Of a DNA stretch of 64,000 nucleotides, positions 33,321-47,220 are shown piece by piece. A program made the position numbers and the translations under genes. The stretch is from Amylostereum areolatum (taxonomy: Eukaryota > Basidiomycota > Agaricomycetes > Russulales > Stereaceae). The notes beneath the pieces are model-generated. The model did not search any database and was not told the DNA's origin. It was given only the letters and a program-made list of their open reading frames with translations. The stretch lies in the NCBI GenBank assembly GCA_012932865.1, contig SAXG01000002.1, forward strand, positions 2,232,001 to 2,296,000, written 5' to 3'. Every line of letters starts with the position of its first letter. The first letter of the stretch is position 1.

Positions 33321-33494
33321 CCTGCTCTAAGCATCAGACAAAATCAAAGGCCTGAAATACAGCGAATAACTCACCTAGTGGATGACTTCCCGTAGCCTCG
33401 CAATAATATTTTGTTCTAGTTATACATGTTTGAAATCGAACTCTGATCTCAAATCTCAAATATTTTATGCCATTGAGTAAACCGTAGCCCTTCC

Positions 33495-34298
33495 CAGGCT
33501 CCTAACCAGCCGGCCTTGCGCGTTTTGTCGCTACTGTCTGAGGGAATTCCTGGTCTCGAAGAACCAGGTCTTGTCGGGGCGTCAGAAATGTGAAGATCGT
33601 CCCCGGGCCGTCTCGCCGCTTGAGATCACGTGTTCTTTGTTCTGTCAGCGGAGCCGTGCATTTACTTATCTTCAACTCTCGACGCGCGCATTTCGTCTTT
33701 CAAGTGACCATAAGTAATATCTACTGTGCATCCCTCCTCTTGACCTCGTAAACGTGGACGATCACCCGGTAAGGCAGATGCATAATCTCAACAGCGCTTG
33801 AAACCTGTCCGTCGACTGACCGACCGCCGACGGTGCCATCTGGTAAGTGGAGTGTGGTGAGGTGGCGCGTTTGTACCATATGGTGGTATTTTCGCAGTGG
33901 AGCCGACGTGGCTTGGACGTGTCTCAGGAATTCAACGAGCGTTCGCTCGTGAAGACAGTGAGGTTTATTCGCAAACTGGACCTTTAGTGAATCACATGAT
34001 GGGTCAGTGTATAGTAACTACTAACACTCCATGTGTCTACATGTCGAATTCCTTCCTCGTAATCTGTCTGTATGGAGGGTGAATAAGGTCAGCTTCCCTG
34101 CGCCATTACGAATGAAAACTCGCCGCAGAACTGCCACCGGGTAACGACTACAGAGAACAGGTAAAGCCCGTAGGGCCGTAGGTATTGAACTTGGTGTGAT
34201 TTCTGAGGACGGATGACCGGACCGATGACTGACGGAACAATCCGAAATTTCAAACACCGCCCAACCTTATCCCAGCGACAACGCGCAAGGACGGCTGG
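33495..34298. mobile_element. Non-autonomous hAT-like element, about 0.8 kb
   Basis: Starts CAGGCTCCTAACCAGCCGGC and ends in the inverse sequence (GCGACAACGCGCAAGGACGG, 34276-34295) with the final dozen bases lost. The 34190-34235 part (TTGAACTTGGTGTGATTTCT...) matches the centre of the palindromic MITE at 57462-57618. Bases 33549-33775 match 49366-49570. No transposase frame. Confidence 0.7.
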
Positions 34299-34897
34299 CA
34301 AACTATGTCAATTCCCACGCCACCGTCCCCGAGGTGGCTGAGCTCGAGCTGCCACCTCCGGCACAAAACGAGGCGACCGGAGCTTTCTAGTCACCTGATC
34401 CGCCGCGTCACTGCGTCGTGGGCCTCAGCGCAAACTTCTGTATTGAGCTTCAGTAGATTGTACGTGCCTTCTCTCTGACATGAAGTGCAGTTGAGGGGAG
34501 CGGGAATGGAGTGGCGGGAGCGAGCGATGGGCAACGCGGTCGTCGACGGTGAGCGGAGGGCGGGAACGTGGCGGGGTCATCAGCGTCGGCAAGTCACGCG
34601 ATACCCAGACGGGCCGACCCACCTCGGCATCGATCGGCATCCCGTCGGTGATCAAACTCCCAGTCTCCCAGAAATGTATTTGAAATGGGACCGCTACAAG
34701 GGCGTGTTCGCGCGTTGTTCGCGCGTAGACGATGTTGTAGAAATTTGTACTTTCACAGGCTCCGTGACGGCCCTGACAGAGTTGTTGAACTCAACGACGT
34801 TCCTCGCCCGCCTCATTCACGACCAAAGGCGCGGTGGTGGAGTCGGGGTGTGAGCGCGGGGGGCGCGTCCCCACTGTTGAGGGCTGGCGGAGGGCGT

Positions 34898-36419
<1,522 letters not shown>

Positions 36420-36627
36420 TCGAGGCCGCGGACCCTTTGGATTTCACGCGCAACTTAGTCGAGCGAGGGAACGTTGATCTTGACGACTGAACATGCTTTC
36501 TGTTGGAGAGAGATATAATCAGAAAAAGGAAAAGCAGGCGCCAACGTTTGCGCGCGCGCACGGGCACGTGATTCGGCGAAAACACGTCAGCAAAGGAAAA
36601 CAATCAACGCACCGCGTTGCTCCTTTA

Positions 36628-36882
36628 GAGCCGTTTGCATAAAGGATGGCACTCGTGGAACAAAACGCGTCTCTTCCCAGAACGTCCGACCCTACCTTCT
36701 CGGCGCTTATCTCACAGATGCATACGTCATAGCTACACTTATTTCAACCTCCGATAGCTAAGCTACAAGATGTTCAAACTCCGATAGTCAGGCGCTTATC
36801 TCGCGACGCGGAAGTTCCATTTCAGAAGGTCTGGGGAAGGCCCGTTTTTTTCAGTGGGTGCCATCCTTTATGCAAACGGCTG
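36628..36882. mobile_element. Mariner-like MITE, 255 bp, TA target site
   Basis: Left end .AGCCGTTTGCATAAAGGATG (36630-36652 perfect) is the exact inverse of 36858-36880; outside both ends is TA (36626-36627 and 36883-36884). CAGCCGTTTGCATAAAG-type ends with TA duplication are typical of Tc1/mariner. An internal GGCGCTTATCTC is repeated at about 36698 and 36791. No coding frame. Confidence 0.8.
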
Positions 36883-37127
36883 TAATAAGACGGCACTTTC
36901 AGGTTTCCCCTGCAGCTCCCCCCGCCCCTCGCGTCCTTTGACCTTCTCTCTTTGTCTTCCTGATTTTTTGCTTTACTCTCCGCCCCCCCTACACCACCAT
37001 TGAGGGAAATCCTATAAAGGCAGATAAAGGCAGGGGCTGGCAACACGTGAGGAAACCCTTTACCTTCGCCTCTCCCCCACCCTTCGCCACCGGGACGACG
37101 TCTAGGTTGTTTTTCATCTCCGCAATC

Positions 37128-37279
37128 GCGCTGTGAGAGCCCTCACGCCCCCGCGGGGATGAAGAGCAGCCTGGCCCCCCTCGCCTGACCCTCCCCTCCG
37201 CCCCTGCACGCTGCTCTTCATCCAAGCAAGTGCGCTGTGAGAGCCCTCACGCCCCCGCGAAGATAAAGAGCAGCCTGGT
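37128..37279. repeat. 48 bp sequence repeated at 104 bp offset, next to the arm boundary
   Basis: GCGCTGTGAGAGCCCTCACG.. at 37128-37175 recurs at 37232-37279 with few changes; between them GCTGCTCTTCATCC is the inverse of GGATGAAGAGCAGC in the first unit. It ends 10 bp before the right inverted arm begins. Confidence 0.75.
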
Positions 37280-37358
37280 CGCCCTCCTCACCCCGCGTCG
37301 TCCTCCCCTCCCAGAAAGCTCCATTTACTCTCCGTCTCCCATGCCAACTGACTAAACA

Positions 37359-38661
37359 ATGGCAGGCGCACGGCCCACTGCACCGACACGACTGCTCACA
37401 ATCAAGGCGATGAGAGGTAAGTGCCCTTCGTCTCCACTTTCTTAAGCAACCTTTTACCTGAGGCCTAACGCTTGCCAATCTACAGCGGCACCGCGCTCTT
37501 TGACCCTCGCGCGCGTGGGCGTCGCTCCGGCAGACTTCGTCAAATCAAGACTAGCGTCCAGACCGAAGGCTTAGAGGGGGTTTTCCACCTCTTCTGCGCC
37601 GCCTTCAACGCCAACACGGCCGCCGTGCAACCCTCGAGCCTCCGCACCTACTCCGCCGCCAGCCTCCTCGCCACGTCCCGGGGCCTCCGCGCCGTAAACG
37701 ACGCCCGCCTCCCCCCATCTCCCATCTCTCGTACTTCTCTCTCCCCACAGGAAGACCCGAAACGCACCCTCTACTTCGCCCACCTCTACTTCGCCGACCG
37801 CATCCTCTCCACCTTCTGGACCGTCTTCTTCGCCGCCCACTGGCGGGTCTACACCCCCCACTGCGGCCAACGCGTCTCCAACTCCCCGGCCCAGCAGGCC
37901 CTCATCGACGGCTACATTGGCGAGCTTCAACACACGACCGACGCCGAACGCGCCGCCACCGCCGAGAGGGCCTGGGGGCAGGAAAAAAACGCCGCACTCC
38001 CCATCAGCAACCTTGGCTGGCCGTCCAAGGTGCGTTCGTCTCGCTTCCATGCCCGCCACACCTGAAGCGTAAAAAAAAACTTCACTCACCCCGCGCAGCG
38101 GCGCGCCCCCTCCCCTCCCCCCGCACCCGCAGTTCTTCGCGGCCCTTCTCTACTCTTTTGGCCATCACCTCCGCCGCGGCACCTACCGCTCCCTCCCGCT
38201 CTCCCGCTCCGGCCCCGCCAAGGATCTCAGCGCCGCCTTCCGCGGCGCGCGCGACCACGAGTTGGACGGCCTGGACGACCCCCACCGACGCGTTCTACGC
38301 GCACTCGCCCGCCTCGCCCACCTTTCCCGCCCCTCACGCCTACGCCGCCCCTAACGGCCACGGCCACCGCGGCTACCCTCCCCCGCACGGGGCCGCGCCT
38401 ACGGCGAAATCGGGCATGTTCATGGACTTTGTCAGCGCGCCTTGGCGCGCGCGCACGTGCCTGCTCGGCGTCACGGAGCCTGCGAACGCCGTGAGCGGGC
38501 GGCGGAGTCCGATCGGGGGCGGGGCGGTGGCGGTGGGGATGGGGACGGGGATTGAGGGGGAGGAGGTGTTGTTCGAGGAGGACGGGCGGAGCGTGGGGAG
38601 CGTTGGGAGCGACGTGATAGGGCAGGGGGCGGCGCGGCGGGAGGCGAACGGGGGGGGTTAA
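37359..38661 (+). CDS. Kei1-like protein, second frameshifted copy
   Basis: Same exon order as 8079-9381. Here the middle exon is intact (ERAATAERAWGQEKNAALPI follows VSNSPAQQALIDGYIG), but a C5 run at 38279-38283 (C4 in the other arm) shifts frame after LDGLDDP, so the normal tail (FYAHSPASPTFPAPHAYAAP) is out of frame from the exon before it. Thus the two copies have different lesions and neither is intact over its whole length. Functional note and caveats as for the left copy. Confidence 0.5.
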
Positions 38662-39579
38662 CGAGGAGGGTGTGGGTAAGTCGGTAGGGAGGCGCCAAGT
38701 TAGAGCGGATGCGTTTTGAACTTGGTCGCGTCTCCTTTTTTCCCCCTTCCTACTCATTTACTGGATCTCGGCGCATACAACATGTGCACATAATCAGGCT
38801 TTCTCCGTTGTCTTTTCCTTCCGAAGCGTGGTGTAAAAAAGTTCCGAGCCGTTGCAAGATAAGATTAGGTTGTCTTCGTTGGAGGAGGTCCGGAAATTGT
38901 CCGGAAGCAAACGAGCTCAAAGATGTCGAAAAATGTCAGGAGAGGCAATGAAGGCAGTTCGGAAACGGTAGGGAAGTGAAAAGGATACATGGCAGGGGAC
39001 GGTAAAAACGGGGGGGCCGCGACGAAGAAGTGGAAGGGCCCCCACCATGGAGAAGGGTCCGGCGGAGACGAGCTGGGAAAACGAATGAAAGGGCCGAAGA
39101 AGAGTAGAAAGTCCGGCGCTCTTCCCCGCGCCTAAGCCAACCGCGCGTACTGCTGCATCGACAAGTAAGAAAGGAGAGAGAAGAGGTATACGGAAGAGAA
39201 AAGGCGAAGCTGGCGGACTCTCAGGAAAACACGTGCCGCAAGAGCCCGAGACGCCCGAGGCAAATTTCCTCGGCGAACGCCCCGCGGTTTCCCTCTTCGG
39301 CAGATTTTGCCGCGGCGATTTCTCCCGGGGCGATTTTCTCCGCGCTAGCTCACCTCGCGGCGATTCTCGCCGCGGCAATTCCTAGCGGCAAATTTTCCCG
39401 GTGCGAACGTCTTTCGCCAGCTTACCATCGAGCAGCGGAGAGCCAATAAATGGCTAATATATACAAAGGCATGCATGAGCAGTAGTCGTATTTACAAAAC
39501 ATGAAGGCGGGATATCGTCGTCGAGGAACTATCGTACATCAATCGCTTCGGTCGGGCTACAACCGCCTCAGAGACAACT

Positions 39580-41125
39580 TCAAACCGCAATAACGAGCCG
39601 AGAGCAGATGCTGGAAACGTCGATGGGAATGAAATAATTCCTCGCACTTAATTCTGCGACGATTCTCCTCAAGAGAAAATCGTACCAGGCGAATGAGTCA
39701 CGCATTGGAACCGCTGCTTGGATGCTTCGTGCGTGGGCATCGAGTATGGTGCCGAACTAAACCATGGTCACTAAAACAAAAAAGGGAGCATAAGGCGGCT
39801 CACTATGCTCGTTAGCATAAGGTAGGCGGTTGTCCAAGAGTACTGTTGGCTGGCAACCTCAGACCGGAGGTCGATAGGGGAAGACATCTGAGAGAGCTCC
39901 TGGGAGAGCTCTCTCATCGTGGTGGAGAGAAACTCCATCAGCTGCGGCGCTTGAAGCAATGTCGAGCGCTCTCCCTGATGCAAGCCAAAACTCTCTGTCA
40001 ACAACAGTGAAGTCAGAATTCTAGAGCGGCTTACCTTGTATAGGTAGGTCCACTCAAGGATGTCCCCGACCTCCTGAAGCCCGCCGTGTGGCTGGTATCC
40101 CAAGCCTCGGTAAATATTGAACGATTGGCGGCGAGGCTGCAGTTCAGGACCAAAAAAGCTCAGCTCGCCGAGGCTGTTGTGCTTGCTTTTGAGGCTTCGG
40201 AACACGAATGGGAGAAGCCAATCCCTGATGGCCTTCTCCCAAACCTGACATTTATGCGAAGTATTAGCTTTCCGCCAAATGAAATACAAAAGACAAACTG
40301 GTTACAATGTTTACAAACGACTCGAAAAAATCGGGCCCTTGCCACTTTGCAACAGCTGTATGACACCATTAGTAAGATTGCGCGGACCATGTATCTGACG
40401 CTGACCGTCTCCACTGTCCCGAGGGGAACCTCCGGCGTCAATCCTCAGATCGACAATGGAAAGGGACCAGTCTACAAGATCGATGACTTGACTCCACGAG
40501 CGCGGGATGCCAGGAGTGACGGAAGTGAAAAAGGTGAGGGCAACAGCGCCCTTTACCTCTGCAATGTTGTGATCGTAGAGCTCCTGCGCTGTTGGAAGTG
40601 GCCTCGCCCGGGTTGCTATATCAGAGTAGGTGTGTAAGATAGAACAAAAAATGCCGCTCTGCAAACTTACGAGGCCGGGAAGGCCTTTGGCGCACCTGAA
40701 GGGATAGGAGGTCACGGCTGTGGATCCGGTGCTCCTAAATGCTCTGGTGAGTATGGATTTCAAGTCATAGATGAATAGAAGTAAAACTGACCAAGTCTCC
40801 CAGGTTTACCGTGATGTTAGGATAGAAGACATTGCAGAAAGCCACCAGACAGACCAGGATGAGGTTCGTGGGAAGAGGGACCGAGACGACAATGTCCTCA
40901 GCATTTAATTGGAATTGGCTGACGATCTCCAGCGTTTGGCCCAGCCAAGCTGCCTGAATGGCAAGGTGGCTGACCACCTCCGCGCTGCCGAGACCGTTGA
41001 GGTGAGAAAGCCAGGTCATTGGCATTCCCTGAGGAGTATGAATACATTAGTGGAGAATAGCACCGGAGCACTCACTGTTTTCATTCGGTAATCTGCACCG
41101 TGGACAAGCTCTGCGACTACGATGC
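39580..41125 (-). pseudogene. Copy of the unrecognised multi-exon gene lacking exon 1
   Basis: Identical exon sequence to 5614-7159 from IVVAELVHGADYRMKT onward, but the segment with the start codon, exon 1 and the first splice donor is deleted. No alternative in-frame ATG upstream was seen, although MKTGMPM offers an internal one. Confidence 0.65.
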
Positions 41126-41729
41126 CTGGAACCGAAAAAATGAGATCAGCAAATAAAATATTCAATGATACAGCACATAACCCAGCTGATGAGGGCATGC
41201 AGGCCAAGAATGGAACAATACTACAATGGGATCTTCCCACACTGTCTCACAATGAATTTGCAGGTACTCAAGAAGGAAGTGACGTTAGGGCAAGGTTCTC
41301 TAGGGCAATTCTTTCCGAGGGACTTTCCCCGCGGCGATGTATCCGCGGAGTTTCTCCGGCGAATTTCTTGCGGTGTTTCCCCCCCCCCCCTCCGAATATA
41401 CCTGGATTATCTTGCTCGTCCAGGTCTCTTGCACCTCATATTTCATTAACAGCCACTCGCACTCATTTGTATATGGATTCAAATATCTGTAGCATCCATT
41501 GACCGCTTGCAGATGAACCGTGTTCGCCGTCACGCGTCGCTGCCCTAATCCTCCTGCATGAACAACTGCGAACGAGCAAGGCTGAAGGCCGTGGCTGGCG
41601 GCACTTTTCGAGTAGACAGATAAATCGGTTTATTAGTAACTGTGCTTGTTTACGACCTACGCAACCACTTCTACCATCAAGACAGTTAGTACAGTAAAGT
41701 ATACAAGTCTACGCATCGTTATGGGAAAA

Positions 41730-43592
41730 GTAGAATATAATCTCAGCTCTTCTCCACCGCTCGATGCAAGCGGCGAGAAAGCCGCTGCCTCCGACTTGTA
41801 GTCGTCCTGAGACCGCATGGGCGAGTTGCTGTCGTACGGAGTCATGGCGACTTGACCCGGCGTCATCCCTCCCCCTCCTGCGTCGCGAGAAGGTTGTGCA
41901 TCGGCAGTCGGTGATCGACGATGACATCCTTCAACATACCAATGTCGAGAACGACGTCGAATGTGCCAGAGCCCGTAAGGGCCATTTGACCGAACATTAC
42001 GTTCTCGACGATGGCATGACAGTCGTCGCGTTCACCGACAGCGGCTGCCTCCATCAGGATCTCGACAGTTTCCTCGAACGACGAGCGCATAAGTGCACCG
42101 GCGTCGGCACGATTGATGCCGTGGCGAGTGATGGCCATGAGTGAACCGCGGTGGGTCATCAAGCTTCAAGTCGCAGAGAGCGAGATGGCGGTAGTTGAAG
42201 TAGGAGCCGTCGAGCTCGACGGCGTTCCTCATCTCCTTCATAATCGCCCCGCGCGCGGCTTCGATCCCAAGAACGTCGAAGGTTTCCACGCAGCTGTTGG
42301 AGTACGTGCGCGTGAAGTCGACACCGTCGAGACACATCACGGCCTTCAGATTTACACCGTCCGTCTCCAGCACCCACTCCTTCTCCACACGCGCCTGGAT
42401 AGCTCCGTCATCTTCGATGGTGACTTCTTCGTGCTCCATGAGGAAAACGCGGTCGATGTCTTTGACACCGCGCAAGCTGACCGAGTTGAGCATCGTGTTC
42501 TCCAACTGGCGAAGGAAGATGTCGTCCTCAATTGTGCCCATCCCATCTTCGTCCTTGTCGCCGCCTCCCAGCACACGGCATCGGATGACGAGCTTCTCTG
42601 ATGAACAGATCCAAGTCTTCAAGGTTTCAGCGATCTTGCCCGCCACGAACTCCACGTTCAGTTTGCGATCATCTTGGCACGGTCGAGCTCCAGACGCAGC
42701 AGCCGTGGGGGTTCAACAGCGGCCGTCACAGTGCAGAGGGAGCTGTACGCAAGCTCCTACTGCACCTTCTTCGTCGCATTCCTATCGTGAGATATCGTCG
42801 CTGGAGGTAGACTGACAAGGATGGCGTCTTGATGTTCGTCGCGACGTTGATAATTTCCTTGAGACGCGGGACGCCAATGGTGACGTTCTTTGAGGAGACA
42901 CAAGCGTGATGGAACGTGTTCAGCGTCATCTAGGTCGCAGGTTCACCGATATACTGCGCGGCAAGAGTACCCGCGCATCTCGCCCAGGTACGCAATGGAA
43001 GCGTTGAACTTGGCTTCGATCTCGCCCAGCGCCCAGTCGAAGGCCTCGCGGGTGAGATGGTGGCGCTCGAGAACACGACGCGACGCAAATGTGATATGAA
43101 GGTGTATCTGGAAGTTTAGCGTTGCATTGTCTTGATCTTCTCGGCTCAATGAGTCTTCACCTCGCACCACAATGAGTCGTTTGGACAAGGCCTGAACCGC
43201 ATCTACAATATACCCCGGCTCCAGGTCACTGGGCTTTCGCCTGTTGATATGGAAGATCTGCGTGGCGATCTGGATGATGCGATTGAGGTTGACGGGGAGG
43301 TAGTGAGGTGCGCCCGTGTCCCGTCGAGAGAATATGAAGTCTCGAAAGAGCCGGTGATCCTCGATAAGCTGTTGGTACTCCTCGTCGTGGTTGGCCTGAA
43401 GCTCAAGCGAGCTGTCACCGATCCCAATCTGGAGCACACCGGGCACGAAACCGCCTTGAGGATCGGTGACGTCAACGCGGGAGCTATGTTCAGTCGCGGT
43501 CCTTGAGCGAAAAGGTGACGATGTGCTGCCGTTCAATGAACCCGCCGTCCATCCCGCCCCCGCCGTACACGAACTGGAGCAGGTCGCCAAGA
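41730..43592 (-). pseudogene. RPB1: RPB1 fragment, inverted copy
   Basis: Same content and same early lesions (frameshift, TAG, internal loss) as 2826-4690. Differs by lacking two single bases found in the left copy (left GGG near 4296 and TT near 4322), which here restores the family-like reading [20 protein letters not shown] but breaks the long frame into two pieces. Confidence 0.87.
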
Positions 43593-44135
43593 GATCCTTA
43601 GATGGTGCACCAGGGATGTGGGGCGACGAAAAAAACTTCCAGGTAGCACAGTAATCAGTGGGCTATAGCGTAAGGTCAGGAAGAGAAACGGACCAGCCTG
43701 AGGGAAAAACGCGCACCTCTGCGCGCGAGCCGGCTGGGCCTTGATCGCGCGGACGATCTTCTCCCATAAACGCACTCTGACATCCAAACCCGGGGTCTGG
43801 GAGTTTGAAGTAGGCCAAGGTCGGTGAAAGCTACGCAGATGAAAGACCGATTACGAACTCGTGCTTGGCGGAGAGAACGAGATGGTGCCTGTGTTGTGTG
43901 GAAGGCGGGAAAAGAGAGGCCGGAGCTGACGCATGGAAGCTTGGTGGGACGTGTGTTGGCATTGTGAGGCTTCTGTTGTGCGGGATCGGGGGGACATCTG
44001 GGATTTCATCTTGAGAATGGCTACGGCGACATTATGTCGAACGAAGACAGAATCCGATTGAGCCGCCGACAACGGTGCCAAAAGCTGGGTGGAAGTTGTG
44101 GTGAAAGCTGGAAGTGAAATTAAAGCAGAGAGGAT

Positions 44136-44405
44136 ATGTCGGTCGCAGAGGCGAAAGCTACGACGATGCAGCTCAAAGACGTGGCGATGGATACAGTGGC
44201 ATTACATGCGGGTCTGAAAGAGGCTCTTGCAGCATTGAACGTCCATTCGGCCGCTCGGCGAGGGCGGCAAGGTAGAATTGGGAGGAGGAGGAGGAAGAGG
44301 AAGACGTCTTATGAGGACAACGTCGACGTTCGCCCGCCCGCCCTCGCCAAGCAAAAAATGCTCGACGTGCGTTCAGACTACCGCAGGCCCACGTTACCAG
44401 GTTAA
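44136..44405 (+). pseudogene. Copy of the small frame, truncated by one base
   Basis: Same start (MSVAEAKATTMQLK) as 1959-2282, but an extra base after AKQKMLD (about 44366) changes frame and ends it 20 residues early. Confidence 0.4.
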
Positions 44406-44650
44406 AACCCCAGGACAGGCCTTCCAGAAGGAGTTGTTGCATAGAAAGCTTGCAAGATAGGGAAAGCGTGGAACTCGCATGTTGCGTGCGCTCCGGGACG
44501 TCTTAAACTCGATCGTCGTCTCCAGTCAAATGACGAGCCCAAATATCGGATGGCTTGAAGCCCTAGGAATGCTATGGTGAGCGAAGAAATCCCTGCTTGA
44601 GACACCGGCAAGCAACCCACATATGCATCGTGGTAATTCATCTCCTTGGG

Positions 44651-45470
44651 CTAGTCATCGTATAACTCTTCGTCTTCATCTCCCAGTGCCCAGTCGTAGT
44701 CGCGCCCGCCTCCAAACACCTCACGGTTCCCATCCCAAGCACTGCGAGAGAATTCAGTATGTCAAAATCGAGAGGTATCCGACCGACTTACTTTGCGTCA
44801 ATTCCCGTCAACCCAGGACGCAACCCCAGGGCCTTTACACGTTCTTTTTCGATTCTCCGACGCTCCATCCGTCTCCTCTCCCGCCCGTCCTCGTCTACGA
44901 TGCCCACCCCATCCTCTTCGTCGTCATCGTCGTCAATGAACCTGTCCATGTCGTCCATGTCCTCATCCTCATCGCGGCTAACAGCTTCGTCCCAGATGTT
45001 CTGGACGTCTCATGGACGGGGGAGGCTCCAAGTCGCCGGCGTCGATGTCTTCATCGGAGGATAAAACAGCATGCTTGAGTTTCGATCATGAGGCGATCGG
45101 TGGTGATTCCGAGTCGCGTCCGCGACGAAGACGGATGAGCCTAGTCTTCTTGTAAGTGAAGGTTTCGTCGCTATTCTCCTGGAGCAAGGCTCGTCGTCTT
45201 CTCGGCCTAGAGAGCTAACAGGATTGAATGGACTGGCAAATTTCTCAAGATGGGTGGGAACTCACCCCGTCGGCGACGACCACGATGGCGTCGCTTTCGT
45301 TTCTTCTGCCGAGACTCGTCCTCGCCAACAATAAATGCGCGGTGCTCCTTGCCCTTGCCTTCTTCTAGTTCCTCAGAAAGGAGGGTTCGCCGCCCGTAGG
45401 TCCTCCGGGGCCATGGACCATGTGCAGACGAAGGGATGGTTTGTCCGAGGCATATAGCGCACCTGTCCAA
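44651..45470 (-). pseudogene. SPT6: SPT6 N-terminal fragment, inverted copy
   Basis: Reverse complement of 949-1769 with one base less in the DEDMDDMD.. region. On this side a minus frame extends outward beyond the repeat boundary to 45780 (MNRFPLVSKPSRRAQRGLVD), which has no counterpart in the left arm; that extension is not recognised. Confidence 0.68.
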
Positions 45471-45827
45471 TGTTTGAGTACTCCTGCATGTGCCATCGGG
45501 AGGCTCGACGAGTACGTACCTGCGTGTCCGCTGGAGACGCGCGTGCTGGTTGCGTTCGATCGAGGACCGCGCGGTGGGATAAGCGTACTTGGAAGACGCC
45601 GTGGCGCTCGTATACGCTTATGTGCACCTGTCGCGGTCCCTTCTCAATGCACCCAGCGTTCATTGGACCCCAAACAGTGCGTCGAGGGAAGGCAGAGTCG
45701 CAGTCACAGACGAAGAGTTTGTCAACAAGCCCGCGCTGGGCCCGGCGAGAGGGCTTCGACACTAGCGGAAAACGGTTCACATGTTACGTGAACCCAACGT
45801 GAACCCTCCTGATGTGAACCTAGATTA

Positions 45828-46494
45828 GGGCTTGTTCGGCAAAATTTATTTTTGTAATGTACCGGTACATTTTCGCCTTATATAGCAGGTCTTATGAGTT
45901 CCAGAATGTACGATGACATCGGAAATATCAGCCGTTCGGAACATAGCCTGGATATATTGGCGTGTCCGAGTCGGCGGTGTCGCGTCGCGTTGCGTCGTCA
46001 CTCCGTTGCATCCTAATACCAACCGTTCACTTTCTGTCATACACCTTGTTATTGTGTGTTCCCTACTGATTTCTTCAAATCTCTTTGAATGGCCCGCACT
46101 GGCAACGGTGAGAAGCGGTCGAAACCACGGGCAAACTGGGACTCGGCATCCAAAGCACGGCTCATGAGTCTTGAGCACCTGAAGAAGGCTTCCACGACGC
46201 AGAAGGCGGGGACAATAACTTCAAACCGCAAGCTTACCAGGACGTCAGTGTAGCCCTTGTAGGGAGCTGTGCAGTCTGGCTGCTGGGCGACGAAGTGCGT
46301 TGGGTGCGAGCCATGGTGGGAGGAGATGGCGGTAGACTTGTGGAAGATGCGGGATGGGTCGAGGACACAAGAGGCTGTGCCGCCGTCGCGAGATATTTCG
46401 ACCTCTGCATATTCTAGGATCCATCATAATATCACATGACTTGTATCGGAAATGTACCGGTACATTACAAAAATAAATTTTGCCGAACAGGCCC
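45828..46494. mobile_element. PIF/Harbinger-like element, 667 bp, TTA target duplication
   Basis: Starts GGGCTTGTTCGGCAAAATTT and ends with the inverse ..TTTTGCCGAACAGGCCC; the inverted repeats extend to ATGTACCGGTACATT, about 46 bp. TTA flanks both ends (45825-45827 and 46495-46497). GGGC..GTT ends with a TTA duplication are characteristic of PIF/Harbinger. It lies 170 bp outside the right inverted arm. Contains a broken SANT-like frame and no DDE transposase. Confidence 0.9.
46089..46253 (+). pseudogene. SANT/Myb-like fragment inside the Harbinger-like element
   Basis: ATG at 46089 reads MARTGNGEKRSKPRANWDSA, SKARLMSLEHLKKASTTQ; after this the family-like continuation GGDNNFKPQAYQDV is in the next frame. 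The Trp followed about 35 residues later by F-K-P-Q-x-(Y/W) is the usual pattern of the Myb/SANT-like second protein of Harbinger elements. Frameshifted and truncated. Confidence 0.55.
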
Positions 46495-46532
46495 TTAGTC
46501 TCCCAGAGGCAGACGAGATCATTCGTCAACGT

Positions 46533-47220
46533 TCAACACTTCTCAAGTTCAGGATCCGGTAGGTTCAATCGGGGCTGCCTTGGCGAAAGCGCGCGTTGCG
46601 CCAACGAACTTGGCGAGGGCCGACAGACCGGTTTGGGTGCGTAGGATGAAGGGGGTGGAAAGGGTGCGCGAGGCGGTGCGGAGGTGGTGTCGATGATCTT
46701 CGAAGAGTGGGCAATCGGCAAGGATGTGGTCTCGGGTTTGCATGGGAGCGTCGCCGCATGGGCAGGCAGTGGGTTCGGTGGGAACGAATCGGGCGTAATA
46801 GTCGCCACGGAATCGGTGCCCAGGCACCCAAGGATAGTCTGGATGATGCGAGTGTAGACGTCGCGTGGGCCGTTAGTCTCCGTGGCTGACCTTACTCAGA
46901 AGACAGTCGTTCTGAGTATAAGGTGGGCCGTCGAAATTTCGGTGGAAGGGGGATAGGTTGGTTGATGGGGGATGACGTAGCGCAACCGTTGCGAGGTTGT
47001 TGTGGGGGCGGGCTGCCCATTCGGCTCTCCAGGCTTTGAGCGCTGAGCGCTCGAGCTTTTGCCTTTGCGCGCGCCCAGGAAATGGTGGAGTGGATGAGGG
47101 GCACACCATAGACGCCCTCCTTCGCGATCGTGTCCGCTCTCCCATTGTCGGAAAAATCGAACTTACATGATACCTTGGTATACCTAGCTATCAGCACTGG
47201 TAAGGCCGTCAGGTCCAGCC
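46533..47220 (-). pseudogene. LINE (non-LTR retrotransposon) 3' remnant
   Basis: The minus strand reads NGRADTIAKEGVYGVPLIHS and TISWARAKAKARAL (end of an RNase H domain, N..AD..AKEG motif), then in other frames YYARFVPTEPTACPCGDAPM and TRDHILADCPLFEDHRHHLR, the cysteine/histidine tail (CPCG..TRDHIL..CP.) typical of fungal LINE polyproteins, stop near 46549. Several frameshifts. Confidence 0.7.

Larger units (their letters stand above)
37290..45657. repeat. Right arm of the large inverted segmental duplication
   Basis: Reverse complement of 762-9450, 8.37 kb. Missing about 320 bp relative to the left arm (junction at about 41180-41183, TGATACAGCACATAACCCAG). Frame-changing single-base differences from the left arm occur at about 38279-38283, 42105-42125, 44366, 44520-44545 and 44945. 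Confidence 0.95.
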
